Positions 1 to 12,816 of a DNA stretch of 64,000 nucleotides are shown one piece after another (the stretch's first letter is position 1; the number at the start of each line of letters is the position of its first letter). Both the position numbers and the translations under genes were made by a program. The stretch is from Apus apus (taxonomy: Eukaryota; Chordata; Aves; Apodiformes; Apodidae), in NCBI RefSeq assembly GCF_020740795.1, contig NC_067296.1, forward strand, positions 5,619,001 to 5,683,000. The letters run 5' to 3'. A model generated the notes under the pieces. That model ran no database searches. It saw nothing but the letters and a program-made list of their open reading frames with translations, and had not been told where the DNA came from.

Positions 1-1758
1 TGTTTCAGGTGTGTGAATCAGGATTATCAGGAGGAGTTTGTCCTGAGAAAACTCCAGGTGAGGAAAGAAGCAACATCTCTCCCTGTTTGAGGGGGAGCTG
101 GGGGGACAAGAATAATGTTTTCCTGGAGATGTCCCAGTGAATAAAGCCAAGATCAAATGCAACTCAAGGCTGCAGTTTTCCATGGAGCTGCTTTTTGCTT
201 AGGAACTGCTGCCTTAGAGGGGTGAGGGAGAGGGTATTGGAAGAGTCAAAGCACTCAGGGATGAGCTGCCTTTATTCTTGCTTTGCTGACACCTTCCTGT
301 GTCCAGGGCAGCTTTTCTGTCTGTGCTGGGACTCACTGAGCCTGAGTGGCTCAGCATGTTATTCTGGCTTCATAGACAGGTCCCACCCAGCCCTTGCTTG
401 TTGGATTTGAATCAGAATTTGAAATTTTTTCGTTTTTGCTGAAGTTCAGACCTGGAAGGGACCACGAGAGGTCACCCATTCTTATCACCTGATTCAAAGG
501 CAGGATTAAATGTACCCACACCCCATCCCAGGCAGATGTGTAGCTGATCTGTCCTCTGAATCACCAGGAACAGGGATCCCACAGTCTGAATTCCTGTGGC
601 TGCTGGTCCCTGCAGTTGGGAATTTTTCCTTGTCTTTTAGAATTTAAAATAAGATCCTGTATTTCAGCTGAATTAAAACAAAATCATTATTCCTTGTAAT
701 TGACATATCACTTGCTTTAGTGTGTCCTCAAATGACATTTGCCTGTTGTGCAGCAGCCCTGGGCTGTGGATTCATTCTCCTTTACTCACGTTTTACTCTA
801 AATTTACCACCTCTCTAAACTGGGCCATGGGTGCAGAGAGCAGGAATCTCTTCCTGGCCTGGGAAATCCAGAGCCTGCTTTGGAGGTGGTTTCTGGGAGG
901 CAGATGTCTGCCATCCCCCTGGGACCTGTGTGCAGCACAGTCTCACCCCCAGGTTTGGCCATGCAGAGGAGCAGTCAGTGCTGGGGAGTCGAGCTGACCT
1001 GATGAGCACAGCCCAGGATGGCACAGGTTGGGAAGGCTGAGTCAGATGGGAATCACAAGGGAACCCTGACTTTCTGTGGCCTGCCCCAGCAATTGTGGCA
1101 GGAAAGTTCTCCCTTATCCTGGAAAGCCATTAGTCATTCACAGAATTGACAACTCCATTAGCAAGAGATCAAGGGAGGAAGAAGGGACAGACTCGTGGCT
1201 GAGGAACTGGCTTGGGGCCCAGGAGATCAATGTGTAACTGCCACAACCTGCCTGGGAGACCATCATGGGCATGTGGGGTTTGGTGTAACACACAACCCAT
1301 CCCTTTCTCCTCAACACACCTGCCTTCCCTGTGGTTTCTTGAAGTGCTGGTTGGTTTTTTACACCATGAACACCAGGAGGCTGTGACCACACGTGCAGTG
1401 TAAGTGAAAATTAATAACACCCTGCATGCCTGATTGACTGCAGGGAGAAGGATATTCTGGCTTATTTAGCCAGAATTATTTATTTCCCTTATTGTTTCAT
1501 GAGTATTGCTCATCTTTTGCTTGCCTTCCCCTCCCCTGCAAACAGATGAATACCAGCATTTGAGGAGTATTTTATTGGGTAGGTGGGAAAACAGGGATGT
1601 AAAGAAAATGCAAATTTGGTTTCCCTCTTTGTTGTTAGTTCTGTAGATCAAGGGTGTCTTCAGAAACCTGCCTGTCATTTCTTGGTAATGGAAAGTGAAT
1701 ACCAGAAAGCATGATGCAAATAATTACTCCTCTTATTTTTTTTTTTTCCCCCTGGTAG
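1..1758. other. MANBAL 5' flank or first intron
   Basis: No convincing coding exon is visible. The stretch ends in a long pyrimidine tract and a TAG acceptor directly before the MANBAL coding exon, so at least its right part is intron. The non-coding first exon and promoter of MANBAL are not recognisable here and probably lie left of the window. The open frames are short and have no recognisable domain. Confidence 0.5.
430..670 (+). repeat. Possible decayed CR1-type LINE 3' fragment
   Basis: The order of short blocks resembles the 3' part of avian CR1 elements: a 'cctggaagggacc' block, then a run about a bad or blemished match to 'cagggat..ccaca', and then a 'gttgggaatttttcctt' block followed by A/T-rich sequence. 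I see this by eye from general knowledge of CR1. The copy is diverged, and the diagnostic terminal 8-bp repeats are not seen. A repeat-library search would settle it. Confidence 0.3.
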
Positions 1759-1805
1759 TGACCAGTCTTCTGGAGAGCACTAGAGGAGGAGGAGGTGCAC
1801 TCACC

Positions 1806-4555
1806 ATGGCTGCTGAGCTGGATTTCTCCCCACCTGAAATCCCTGAGCCCACCTTCATGGAGAATGTGCTACGTTATGGACTCTTCTTTGGAGCCATCTT
1901 CCAGCTCATCTGTGTGCTGGCCATCATCCTGCCAGTCTCCAAGTCCCACAAGACAGTAAGCAGTGCTCCTCTGGATGGATGTAGAGGGAAAATAGGATGG
2001 GAGGGAATGTTGAGTAACTACTGGAGACACAGCGGTCTGGCCCTGGGGTTGATGAGGGTTTCATTGTTCACTCTCCTTCCTCCTGGGTTTGCCACCTCCA
2101 GCTTTTGAGTTGTTTATGCCCAGATTAGAAAGTCAGGAACAAACACCTGAGCCAGAATCTCTCTAAATACCAGTGACAAGAGTGCCCTGAAGCCCTGGCA
2201 GGCTGTGCTAAATGTAGGTGCTGCTCCTGACTGCACATGAGAAGGCTTTAGTCCCAGCTTCATATTGTCATCCTGCTGCTGATTTGCTCTGTTAATTAAC
2301 AGGCAGGGTGTCCCCTTTGCAGGACCTGCCTTTCAGGAATATCCTTTGGGCTCTAGTTTGTGTGCAGTTTTTTTGGAAACAAGATACAGGGGCAATTTCT
2401 AGTACATTGTGACATGACAAAGGCGGTTTTCAGTACTGACACCCAGCCCTGTGCCAGCAAGTGAGGGGTCCTTTGATGACTTAGTACAGGAGAAGGTTAA
2501 AGGGAAAGGCTGAAAGAGCTGCAGGACTCCTGTTCCTCTAGGCTGGGCCACAGCAGGATGACCTGCATCTGCCTGGCTCTTCTGATAACAGCTCCATGTG
2601 CTGGGGACAGATCTTTGTGTTGGTGGTTGGGCTGCAAGTTTGGTAGTTTGATACAGATTTTGTCTAAATGTGTGTGGTGTGTTTTCAGTTACAGCTCAGC
2701 ATGGGAAGCTCTGCTTCCAGGCTCTCTTTATTGCTATATTTGCTCCTTCTCCAGCATGGAAATTTTCAGCCTATCTGGGGAAGAGGGTTCCTGAGGGTGA
2801 GATAGAGCATGAAGGACACAGTCCATGACCCAGCTCTCACCTCTAACTGTTGGTGTGATGTGAATCCAGTGTCCTGGATTGTGGACACTGCCCTGGCATG
2901 GGCACCTGCTCCCTCCTGCCAGTCCTACCATGGGAGCTGCAGCTCCCAGAGGGAGATGGAGCAGGCTGGTCACCATGCAGTGGCACTGCAAGTCTGCACC
3001 CCTGTTCTGCAGCCCCCAGCACCCATATGTCAGTCCGTGGTTCCCCCTGATAAGTTATAGAGAAATATTGAGTAGCCTGGTTCTTGAAAGCTGAGAAGAG
3101 TGAGAGCTTGAGTTTGAAGTGGGAAACTGAAGACCAGGCCCCCAATTAAAATGATAAAGCTCAAGGACCTGTTCCTGCTGAAGTTTGCCAGCATGCTTTG
3201 ATGTCTGCATGCTCTACTTTTTATTGTCTCCATGTGTAATTGTCTCAAATCCTTTGGATTTACTGTCCATGTGAGTCACTTACAAGACCGTACACACCAG
3301 AGGCTACCGCTCCAGATCTTGGGAATGATGGCTGGGATGCTGAGGATGCTTCTTCTCTGTCTTGGAGGCTCCAGGCTTTGAAGTCTCCCTCGGTTTGGAG
3401 ATCAGAAAGCAGCAGTGTTCACTTGACAGCAGCAGGAGGCTGCAGCCCTGAGCAGTGACTGCCTGTTGCTCTGCTCCTCCCGAGCGCCGCCGCGGGAAGC
3501 CAGCCAGGACTCCTTCCTTGGAAAGCCACACAGATGTGAACTGTAATAGCCCAGTAGCTTGTGAGATGTTTAAACCAAGCTCCTTGATTAAAAGGATACT
3601 GTCAGATCCTTGCCTCCCCCTCCATTATCTGCAGCACTGGCTTGGAAGCTGGAAACTAGCACGTCTTGCTCAGCCGTTTTCTGTGTGTCCTTTTCCAGTT
3701 GGCACGCTCTGACTGATAGGAACCAAGATGCTAAAGCAATATTTATACTCAAATGCATTTAATGAAAGGAGGCAATCTGCCTGTGTGTGCTTTCTCAAAT
3801 GAGACTGGCTCTGTTCCCTTGTGTTTTTACAAGATAACTAGACTTTATTTCCCATGGCTGAAATATTATCTGTCATCTCCCCTGAAGGAAACAAGCAGGA
3901 TATCTAAGCATTCCTTGTTAGTCCAGGTGAAGGAAGCTTTGCTTGCAGTTCCCTCCCCTGGATTTTGGGCTTGGTTTAGAGCCTCTGAACTTTACATTCT
4001 TACTGCTGTTTTGGGGAATGTTTTTTGTCTTGCACATGATAAATATTAACATTTGGCAGAACTACCTGCTGAGTATTTCCACACACACTGGTGATTATAT
4101 GGTGTCTTCTCCTTTTCCTAATTTGAATAGTTCTCATTTACTGTTGATTTTCTCCTTGCCTTTAAAGTTGGTTTTGTTTTTCTTCTCCAAAGCCTGTTTT
4201 AGACACTTAAAGCTTCTAACAGCTTCCCTGGTAACAAGCTGTTTCTGTGTATAAACTCACCAAAAACCACATGCAGAAGCAGCAGAGATGGTGCTGCTCA
4301 AGTCTCATGAAATGAGACTCAGTTTGATGTAGATGTGTTCCAACACAGATCCCCAGCATTTGCTTCCCCTGGCTGATACTCAGATTCCCAAAGTGAGCTG
4401 TCAGCACATTGTGAAACAAAGTTACTGACTGTTTCTTCTTCTTGCAGGACTCAGACAGTTTTGAGCCTAAGAATTCAGAGACAGTGAAGAAGCCAAAGGC
4501 AACTGCTCCACAGATAAGCAAGAAACCCAAGAAGGAAACCAAAAAGAAACGATAA
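1806..4555 (+). CDS. MANBAL: MANBAL, small single-pass membrane protein (UPF0239 family)
   Basis: There are two coding exons, 1806-1955 and 4448-4555, joined in phase 0 with a GTAAGC donor and a pyrimidine-rich CAG acceptor. They give 85 residues, the length of the human protein. The first exon begins at an acceptor near 1758, and the ATG at 1806 sits in a good CACCATGG context. The N-terminal third is acidic and proline-rich ([12 protein letters not shown]). One hydrophobic segment spans about residues 24-43 ([20 protein letters not shown]). The C-terminal tail is strongly lysine-rich and ends in [11 protein letters not shown]. The identity comes from the near-identical N-terminus and tail of the vertebrate family. 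The molecular function is not established. Its position just upstream of SRC on the same strand matches mammals. Confidence 0.95.
1956..4447 (+). other. MANBAL intron
   Basis: This 2.5-kb intron has a GTAAGC donor and a CTTCTTCTTGCAG acceptor. I see no further coding exon, RNA gene or clear mobile element. It is A/T-richer than the SRC introns. Confidence 0.8.
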
Positions 4556-6440
4556 AGCTGTGCCCAGTGAGCCTCAAGAGACACAATAATCAGAGATAAT
4601 CATGCTTCCTCAGAGATGACATCAAAGGCAACTAACCATATGAAAGGGTTTTCTGGCATTGCCATGCTTCACCTTTTGGGGACAAGGAACTTACAAGAGT
4701 GGAAGGTACAGGGTTCTGCTGTAGATTTCTTAGAGACAAAGAGGACTTTACATATCCAGGACTTCATTTGACATGTTTAAGGTGTCAGTCACCATGAAGG
4801 TGACTTCTGTCATTCCTAATGGGTAGGGAGGGTTGTTGTCTGAGCTCCTCCACGCTGGCCAGGAATTGGAGCAAAGTCCCTCTGGGAGGTGGAGCACGAG
4901 TTTGCTACTTTGGATACCGGTTTGTGTTGTATTTTTGAAGGCAGAAGGATCAAATGCATCAAGAATACCACACTACACAGCTTTGTATTCATCTCTGTTG
5001 TCATCTAGTCTGAAATACACAGCTGCATTTTATGGCTTAATAACAATGTCTTTGTCATATTCTTTAATTCCTTAGGTAATAACTCCTGGGATTCCAGCCT
5101 GCTGTAGATGAAAGCTTTCATTTCCCCAGCATCCCTCCCTCTTTCTTATTTGCCACCCATGCACTTTTCCTTTCTGTTCCCACCCTTGAAAGCAGGTAAT
5201 GACTACAAGGACTGGGGAACATTTTGATTCTAGGAGATGCAGCATTTAATGCTTGTGCTAATAGGGTGTTCTTGGAAACTTGGGAAGACCAGGTACTGCA
5301 TGTTGGAACAAAGCTGCTGTGAGGCAGGAGTCTGGGAGTGCTCTGTTGGTCCTGAACCCAAGTGTAGTGCCTCGCTGTGCTGGGATGGACCCTCCTGTCA
5401 GCTGGCTGAGTCCTCACCTGGGCTCCATTTCATCACAACTGGGGCTCCCTGCAGTTGCAGGCTCCTTCCCAGCCCTACCTGCTCTGGCTGCTGCTCCTCC
5501 TGCTGAATCTAAACATGAATTCAGCCTGAGGAGATGTGGTATTTTAGGATCCAAGGGGTGGTGAGCTGGCTGCGTAGCATGATTGGATGGCAAGAGACAT
5601 ACACACTGTGTCCCTCCAGACTCTGGCTCTCCAGGCCCAGGGACAATCTAGAATTAGATGTAAATATGGCTAGACAGGACTGGGGAGATAGGAGGTGACG
5701 TAGCCACGAGTGTCTGTTGGGCAGCTCCAGCTTCCTGATGCCAGCTCACATCTTGGTTTGTTTGATCAGGAATGAGTCAATGGGAGGAGAACCTGCTCTT
5801 TTAGACGCACCCAGGGTTCAGAGTGGCTTTGAAGGAAAGAGTTCTCTGGCAGGGCTGCAAGTCTGCAGTCCTTTTTGCATACACAGACTCGACCCACCAC
5901 TGCCTTGTGAGCCCAGAGCCAGCAGCAGTGTTGTGGTGTGTTGTGCTGGGGGTTTTCTAACAGGAGGTAAAGAAAACATTTTCAGAAACCATTAGTGTTG
6001 GGAACCACCACATTCTGTGCTCACTCTTGCTTTTGGTGGGTGAGATGGATCCCAGGACCAGTTTGATTCTCACCTCCCTGTGCTTCCCTGCTCCAGGCTT
6101 TCAGCTTCTTTTACCCAGAATGCTGACACCAAGTTGCACTGCTTAAAATCCGGCTTAGAGTCCTGCTTTAAATTCCACATTCTCTTTTTTGTTGTTTTTT
6201 GAGCTACATAAAGGCAATACTGGGAGGACAGAACAAAAGCATGGGAGATAGAAGCACTCTGAAGTTGCTTTGAGTTCTCAGTACAAAGAAACATTACAGA
6301 ACTTTCCCGTGCAACTAACAAAGAACAGTGTTGTGCTGTGAGTTTCCATTTCAAACCTGTGTTCTTGTCTGTGATCTGCAGGGGAAAGGAAAACCTTCCC
6401 ACTGCCCTGGATAGACACTGCAGATCCCTTCTTCCATTTT

Positions 6441-6446
6441 AATAAA
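6441..6446 (+). terminator. Candidate MANBAL poly(A) signal (proximal)
   Basis: AATAAA is followed within 30 bases by G/T-rich sequence (GGTGGTGGTGGTTTT), a plausible downstream element. It is the first canonical hexamer after the stop codon. Confidence 0.5.
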
Positions 6447-6849
6447 TGAGGGTGGTGGTGGTTTTATCTAACAGTTCTGGCTTTCTGCAGGTCACCTAAA
6501 AGGGGGGGGGAATTCATGCTCAACAGAATTGTGACTTGGAAGAATAGCACACACATCATCTGAAATACAGAAGCACCTCTCCAGCCAAGAATCAGTTAGC
6601 AGTGAGCACTGTGTGGTTGTTACCTGAAATAATCGGGCTACTGTGTCAACATCTACATCTAGTTATTTGCAGGCTGGCTTCCTCATTGCTAATCATTGAT
6701 ATTGGCATTTGGTTTTGTTGGGAGGGATTAAGGCAAATTCCCCAATCTGTTCCTAACAGCTTTATGTCTATTTGAATGCTCTTGCTAGCTGAACTTAGTT
6801 TTTAGAGATTACCCATATCCCATGTATTTTAGTTTCTCTTGAAATGTGT

Positions 6850-6855
6850 AATAAA
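6850..6855 (+). terminator. Candidate MANBAL poly(A) signal (distal)
   Basis: A second AATAAA follows in an A/T-rich context, with T-rich sequence about 35-45 bases downstream. It is an alternative to the proximal signal. Confidence 0.35.
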
Positions 6856-9800
6856 TAGAATCAGAATCTCTTTCTTTAAAGAGAAATCTCTTTTTACAGT
6901 TGTGCTGCCTCTTCCCCTGCCTTCATTGTGAAAGCTGCCAGAACTTCCAGACTGTGGGAACACAGGGACATAAATAACCTATTCAGGAAAGTGATCCATG
7001 AAGGGAAAGCCTTTCAGTGTAGCTAACACTGTCAGTTGTGTGTGCATCTGTCTCTGTGTTTGACTTGGAAGTAGCGAGCTATCTCCCAGGACAGCTTCAC
7101 CTTCCTGGAAGGAAGGGGGAAATGCTGCAAGGACTCAGTTAACTTGCCTCTCATGAGAGATTCTGGCTCCGAGAGCCCCCACGAAGGCAGCAATTTCCTA
7201 ATAAAGGCATCATTTCCTCATCATATGAGCAGGGGATTAGATGGGGATTCAGCAGACTGGTAAGAGGGATCTCAGTAGCCTCTTGGTGTGTGATTGTAAG
7301 CCAAGCTGACGTGGTTGGAGCTGCCTGGTGGCTCCTCTTGGCTGCGGTAAGACCGGCCTGGTAACCAAGCTCTGGCAAGCTGAGCTGTTGGTTCCCTGAC
7401 CAGAAAACCAAAAGCAGAGAAGGACTAGTGTGGTAACTCCTTTAATTCCCAAGCACTTTTCCCCAGGCTGTGTTGTAATTAACATCCCAAAGGGAGCTGA
7501 AGACCTCATTAAGTCAATTTGATTGAAGGGGAGGTTTTCAAAGGTCTGCCTCCAGATACCAGGCAGTAGGCAGCAGCTCGGTGAGCAGCACCTTGCTTTG
7601 CCACCCAAGGCCAGGAGCTGGGCTGAGAGGTGGGTTTCCTCTGCCAGTGGATGTTACAAAGTCCCTTTCCCTCAACAGGCCAATCCTCAGCTCTGAAGAA
7701 ACATGGCTGGGAGTTGAGAAGTCCTTGCTTCGTTTCTGATGGTGTTGAAGCAGCTCTACCTCTTTGGCCATGCTCATCTCAGAGCTGTGGCCACCACTGA
7801 GCTGTCCCACGCTCACAAAGCATCCTTGTGCTCCTCCAGAGTGAGCAGCACAATCCCTTGAGACAGGCTAATAAGTAGCTCGTGACTGGAGTTCCAGTTC
7901 ACGTAGTTCAATTAAGTCCCTGTTAATCTTGCTCAGACCTAATTTACTTTCATTCTCATACACACACTTTTCCCTGCTCCAGAGAGGTTCTGGTGAGGTT
8001 CCCTACTGACAGGAACGGAAGAGCCCAAGGCCATCTTTGAAGAGGACTGATGTTTGCAGAGCAGCCCTCTTGTCCAGTCAATATAAGCTACAATTATTCC
8101 TCAGCCTGTCATGAAGAGTATGAAAATCCTCCTTCAGTGCCTGGCTTTCACAGGGGGTCAAGGCTGGATATGATGATGCTCAAGCAGAAAATCAGGAAGT
8201 TGTAGGAGGGGAGGACATCCTCGGTATCTCTGTTTCCCAGGGCACTGTTGAACTGTTCCCCTGTGTGTGTGTGCATTCATTCTTAGACAGCTGAGAGCTG
8301 AGGTGCTGGACTTGTCTCTTGGGAGCCTCTCTTACAGGCTGATACTTCTTTCAGGCAGAAGTGATGTTGGTCACAGCCCATGGCCTGCAGGCATTGAGAT
8401 GACTATTGATTGAGTTGTTTGTTTATTCATCTCATGAGGCATCAGAGACTGACTGCAGCAAGGAAAGGGGATGATGAATGGAGAGTGTTGGAGTACAGAG
8501 AGCAGGCTGCTCTTCAGTGATTAGGCTGATTGCCAGCTTCAGCTGGCAAGGGAAGGGATCTGACCCTCCTTCTCTTCCTCATCCAACCAGAAGGGATTAC
8601 TTGGTTGGGGAACATTCCCTTTCTCTCTGGCAAGTGACATGGGCAGTAATCAATGTTTGCATTTCTTCTTAAATTGGCAGTTACTGCAGGTCCAAGGTCC
8701 TGCTCTTCTCCTCTGGTAGTTTGTGGCTTTTGAGTGGTTGTTTGTGGGGGTGTTTCCTGGCTTTTGGTACCTGGCCCAATGTGCAGTAGTTAGACTAAAT
8801 GTCTCTTGCTTGGGGCTGGCAATTGGAGGGTGATGAACTCAGCTCCCTGCTTCTCCCTTGAAATTCAGCTGGTTTTCCTGTTTCATGTTGATTCTTCCCC
8901 ATTTGTGGCTTTTCTGTCACCGTAATTCACTCCTGTGCCCCTTCTTGTTGCTTCCACCCTGTAAACTCATGTCTATAGCAATCCTTCTGTGCTTACAGCC
9001 AATTTTTACCTGCCAGTGACAGGCTGTGGGTCTCACCTGCTGTTGCAAGGACTGATGCAAAGAACAAACACGAGAAGCATCTGGGATGAAGGAAACCATC
9101 CCCTTGTAATCAGCCCTTTCACTGTGTGTTTCTCTTCCCTGATGTTTTTGTTCAACCAGCAGATGTAAATGCTGGGGAAGGACAGCTCTCCACCTCGGGA
9201 GCCCCAGGCAGAAGCTGTGCCGTGCCCACCAGCCCACCCCTGAGCCATCAGGAGTTAAAACCATCAAACATGACACTTCTGAGCTCTTGGATTGAGTGAG
9301 TGCCGTGGTGCTGCGCGGGGTTTGCGCCACCCGTGCGGATCCTGCTCCTCCCCAGCACACGCAGATTTGTGCAATCCCAAACCTCTCTCAGGGCTCACTT
9401 CCCTTCTCCCAGCTTCCCTGGTTTCATCTACTGCCTGGAGGCCCTGGCATGGCTTTGATGCTCTGTGCACCCTGCCTTGCTGGAGGCACGAGCAGCTGCC
9501 GAGGAGCAGAGGGACACAGGGCGGGTGGCTGGGGCTGAGAGGCTCACAGGTTCCCCCATTACTTGAGTCCAGCCTTTTTGGCTGGTAGGTACAAGGCAAA
9601 CCTGCTTTGGGTCACATCTTTGCTTTTTAAAAACATCTATTGCCTGGTGATGTCGTACTTGACGAGCTTGGCTCCCAAATGGGGGTGCTGTGGGTGGAGG
9701 GGTTTGAAGGGCTCTCACTTCTTCCTATCAGCAGTTCCAGGCCAGGAGCTGTGTCCCTGGTACCACGCAGTCCTATTTACATGCTGAATGCAGCATTCCT

Positions 9801-10379
9801 TGTCTGTGAAACCTGCACTCTGGATGGTCCCCCCTGTTTCTTGCCAGAAGGCTCTCCAAGTCTCCTGTGTGCTGCCCTGCATAGTGTCCAGCCCATCCCA
9901 GTTCAGGGACTGGGGCCACAGAAAGCATCAGGGAAATGTCTCCCCCCTCATTCAGTTCAGTTTAAACTGTGCTCAGATCCAAACATCATATGGTTTGAAT
10001 TTTTCAGAGTCAGACTTTGGCCTCCTTAGCCTATCCCTTGCTTGAAGGACCAAGACAGGATGAATAAGGGGAAACACCCTTGTGTCTACTCTGGCTCTGG
10101 GCTGGAGAGCAGGGGGGTGCTGGCAGGGAGGCTGCTGGGCTCCTCTGCTGCCCCAGCAATGCCTCAGCCCCCAGGGCAGGGTCACCTGGATCTGGCTACC
10201 AGAGCACTGCACTAGCCAGCCACCCCTCTGCTGCTCTGTTAGCAAAGCAAGCCAGCTTGAGGGCTACAGATCTCATCTGGACTAGTTTCCATCAGCTTTT
10301 CTGACCCGCTCGTTTCTGTGGATACTAAGACTGGCCAGAAAGCAGAATTTCCACCACTGGGAAATGCTAACATTTTGTG

Positions 10380-11160
10380 TGTGGATTTTCTGCTGAGGCA
10401 AGAAGCAAAAAGTGTCAGATTTTTGCCCGAATGAGCCGTTCCAAGATACCTAATTCAGATTGTATCGAAACCTCCTCTATTTTATCAGCCAGCAACCTGA
10501 CAGGAAATGTTGTGCCTCTATTGAACATGCAGATAATCCTCACCCCCAGCTGTTGAACTCGATGCCTCCTTATCAAACATTGGCACGTCACCCAGTCTGT
10601 GGTTTCCCCGAAGTCCTTTCCTCCAGGGAATTTTGCAGTGACACTTCCTGGCTGGGGCTGCCTCAGTGCTGGGGTAAAAGGGCTCCTTTTGCAAGGCAGA
10701 TTGTCACCACACTGAGGGACACAACAGGTCCTGAGCCCTCCTGCTGACTCCTTCTCAGCCACCTCTTTTTATCCTCCAACCTGGGGGACAGTGGCGTTTG
10801 CTGCAGCCCTGATGCTCAGTGTGGGAGAGAATGGCCAGGATTACTGTTTCTATCATGAAATATGGGCAAATGGCTCGTGCTGCAGGAGTTATTCTGGTCA
10901 ATCCCCCTTAGTAAATCAGCCCCTGAGCTCAGAACTGCAGCTTCCCTAACAAGGCTGGTGATGCTGATCATTTGGCTGCCACACACTATTTGCAGGGCTG
11001 TAAAGCTCAATGGTCTTCAAATCTCAGGGCAAAAGCCATGGCTGCTTCTGTCCAGCATCTCAAATGCAACCATTACATTCTTAATTGCAATAATTGGTGC
11101 AAATATATCTGGAATTTGCAGTGAGCAAAACACAGCCAGCCTGAGGAACAGAACCCATTA
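10380..11160. promoter_or_regulatory. Candidate conserved non-coding element upstream of SRC
   Basis: This block is clearly more A/T-rich than its surroundings. It contains a perfect C/EBP-type palindrome ATTGCAAT at 11084-11091 and several AATTA/TAATTG homeobox-like cores. It is non-repetitive and without a coding frame of interest, which is how distal enhancers often look. This is inference only; cross-species alignment is needed. Confidence 0.25.
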
Positions 11161-12788
11161 AACAAAACTTACTCACGCTTGCCAAGGGGATGCTTAAAAA
11201 TAAATCTGGCTGGAGATGAATAGATGTTTTGTTGTAAATCCACAGCTATGTTAGAGAGGTCAGGACTCAGATCAATGACTTAACCCAAAACACACCCTCT
11301 TACTTTGCAGGAAGATTTCAGGAGCCCCATGGAGCAGTTTGAGCTGCACACCTGGAGGGAGAAGGAGCCAGGTACTTACTTACTCATGCCTGCAGTAACT
11401 CTCATTCTTCTTTTTCCTGATGAAACTTGTGTAAAGGTCAGCAAGAAATGCCTTTAAATTATATTCCAACAAGAAATCAAGATGTGCTGTAATAGCTGAG
11501 CCACCAGAAATATTAATTTCTACTTTTTTCTTTTTTAATTTGAAAGTACCTGGTTTCATTTTCTGTAACTCCCTCCCTGGGGTGGTTTTATCTGTACTAT
11601 TCAAAAGTGAAGAGAAAGAATCCTCTGAAGAATCTACATTTCAGGGAAGAGACTGAAATCCCTAGTTGGGTTAAAAAAATAAAAATAAAAAAAATAAATT
11701 GTGGATTAGACTGTTTAAAGATAAATACTCAAGAGAGGGGCAGGAGGGAAAGAAAGGCAGGTGACTGGGGAAGAGGCTCAGGGCTGAGTCAGGGACGCAG
11801 TGGAGCGTGCTGGGTTGCTGAAACTTAAATGGTCTGTGAGGGCACATTCCTGAATCTGAGCCCAAAAGATAAGAGCTGGTTTTGGAGAGTATCTGTTGGC
11901 CATTTTGAATTTTCACCTTGGCATCTGCTTTGAAGAAGAGACGGCGTGGTGGAGTGTGTCTGGTGTGTGAGGAGGGCAGAGCCTGTGCTGTTGTTGGCCT
12001 CCCAGCAGCAGGCCAGGGCTGCCAGGGATGGGGACTGGGATTGTGGGGCAGCCTGTAGAAAGGGAGTTGGTTGCACAGGAGGAAAACAAAATTCAAATAT
12101 TTATAAGTCATAATTGCATCTTAGATTTGGGTTTAGATCCAGTAGAGGCTGAGTCACCCTAACCAGCTCAGCCGGGGCTGGGGCCGGGTCCCTGCTCCCC
12201 CAGGGCACTGGGAGTGTCCCTGTGTCCCTGTGCTGGCACAGCAGGGAGAGAGCAGGGGGGACCCCAGGCATCAGTGTGACCCCTTCTTTGTCCTACAGCG
12301 TGACCAAAGAATGAGTGAGCAGGGTGTTACCCCGGGGCTGCCCCACACCACATGGTTAATTCCTTAATCCCAGGTCAGATGTTTGGTCAAGAAATCCCTC
12401 CTTACGCATCCCCAAACCAGGATAGCAGGGTGGGGGGTGGCTGTGAATTAACACCCCCCAAACAAAAGCCTCATTGCAAACTGGGCTGTGGTTTGGGGCT
12501 CCAGCAAGGAGCAAGCAGGGCTGCTACCCCCAACCCAGCACCCCAAGGGGGTGTGGGGAGCCCGGCTGCCCTCTCCCAGCCCCGGGAGGGAGCAAAGGCA
12601 GGAGGGAAAGTGCCTGCACTGACATTATCAACTGGCAGCTCCTCCCAGGGAAGGGCCCCTCCACGATGTGCTGGCCGGGGGGTGATGGATCCATGCGTGC
12701 GTGACTCCTTGTTCCTGGTGACTCATGGATTCGCTGGCCTTTGCCAGTGTCATGGGAAATATTTTTTTAATAACTCAAATGCATAAGG

Positions 12789-12816
12789 TGGGCGGGGGTG
12801 GGGGGTGGGGGTGGGA
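12789..12816 (+). other. G-quadruplex-prone G-tract cluster
   Basis: Five G-runs of 3-6 bases are separated by single bases (C or T) across 28 bases. This matches the usual G4 pattern on the + strand. It lies about 1.5 kb upstream of the SRC exon 1 region. Confidence 0.6.

Larger units (their letters stand above)
4556..6870 (+). other. MANBAL: MANBAL 3' untranslated region
   Basis: Sequence follows the TAA stop of MANBAL without an obvious splice donor. The first canonical AATAAA is at 6441 and a second is at 6850, giving a 3'UTR of roughly 1.9 to 2.3 kb. Transcript ends are inferred from the hexamers only. Confidence 0.5.
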
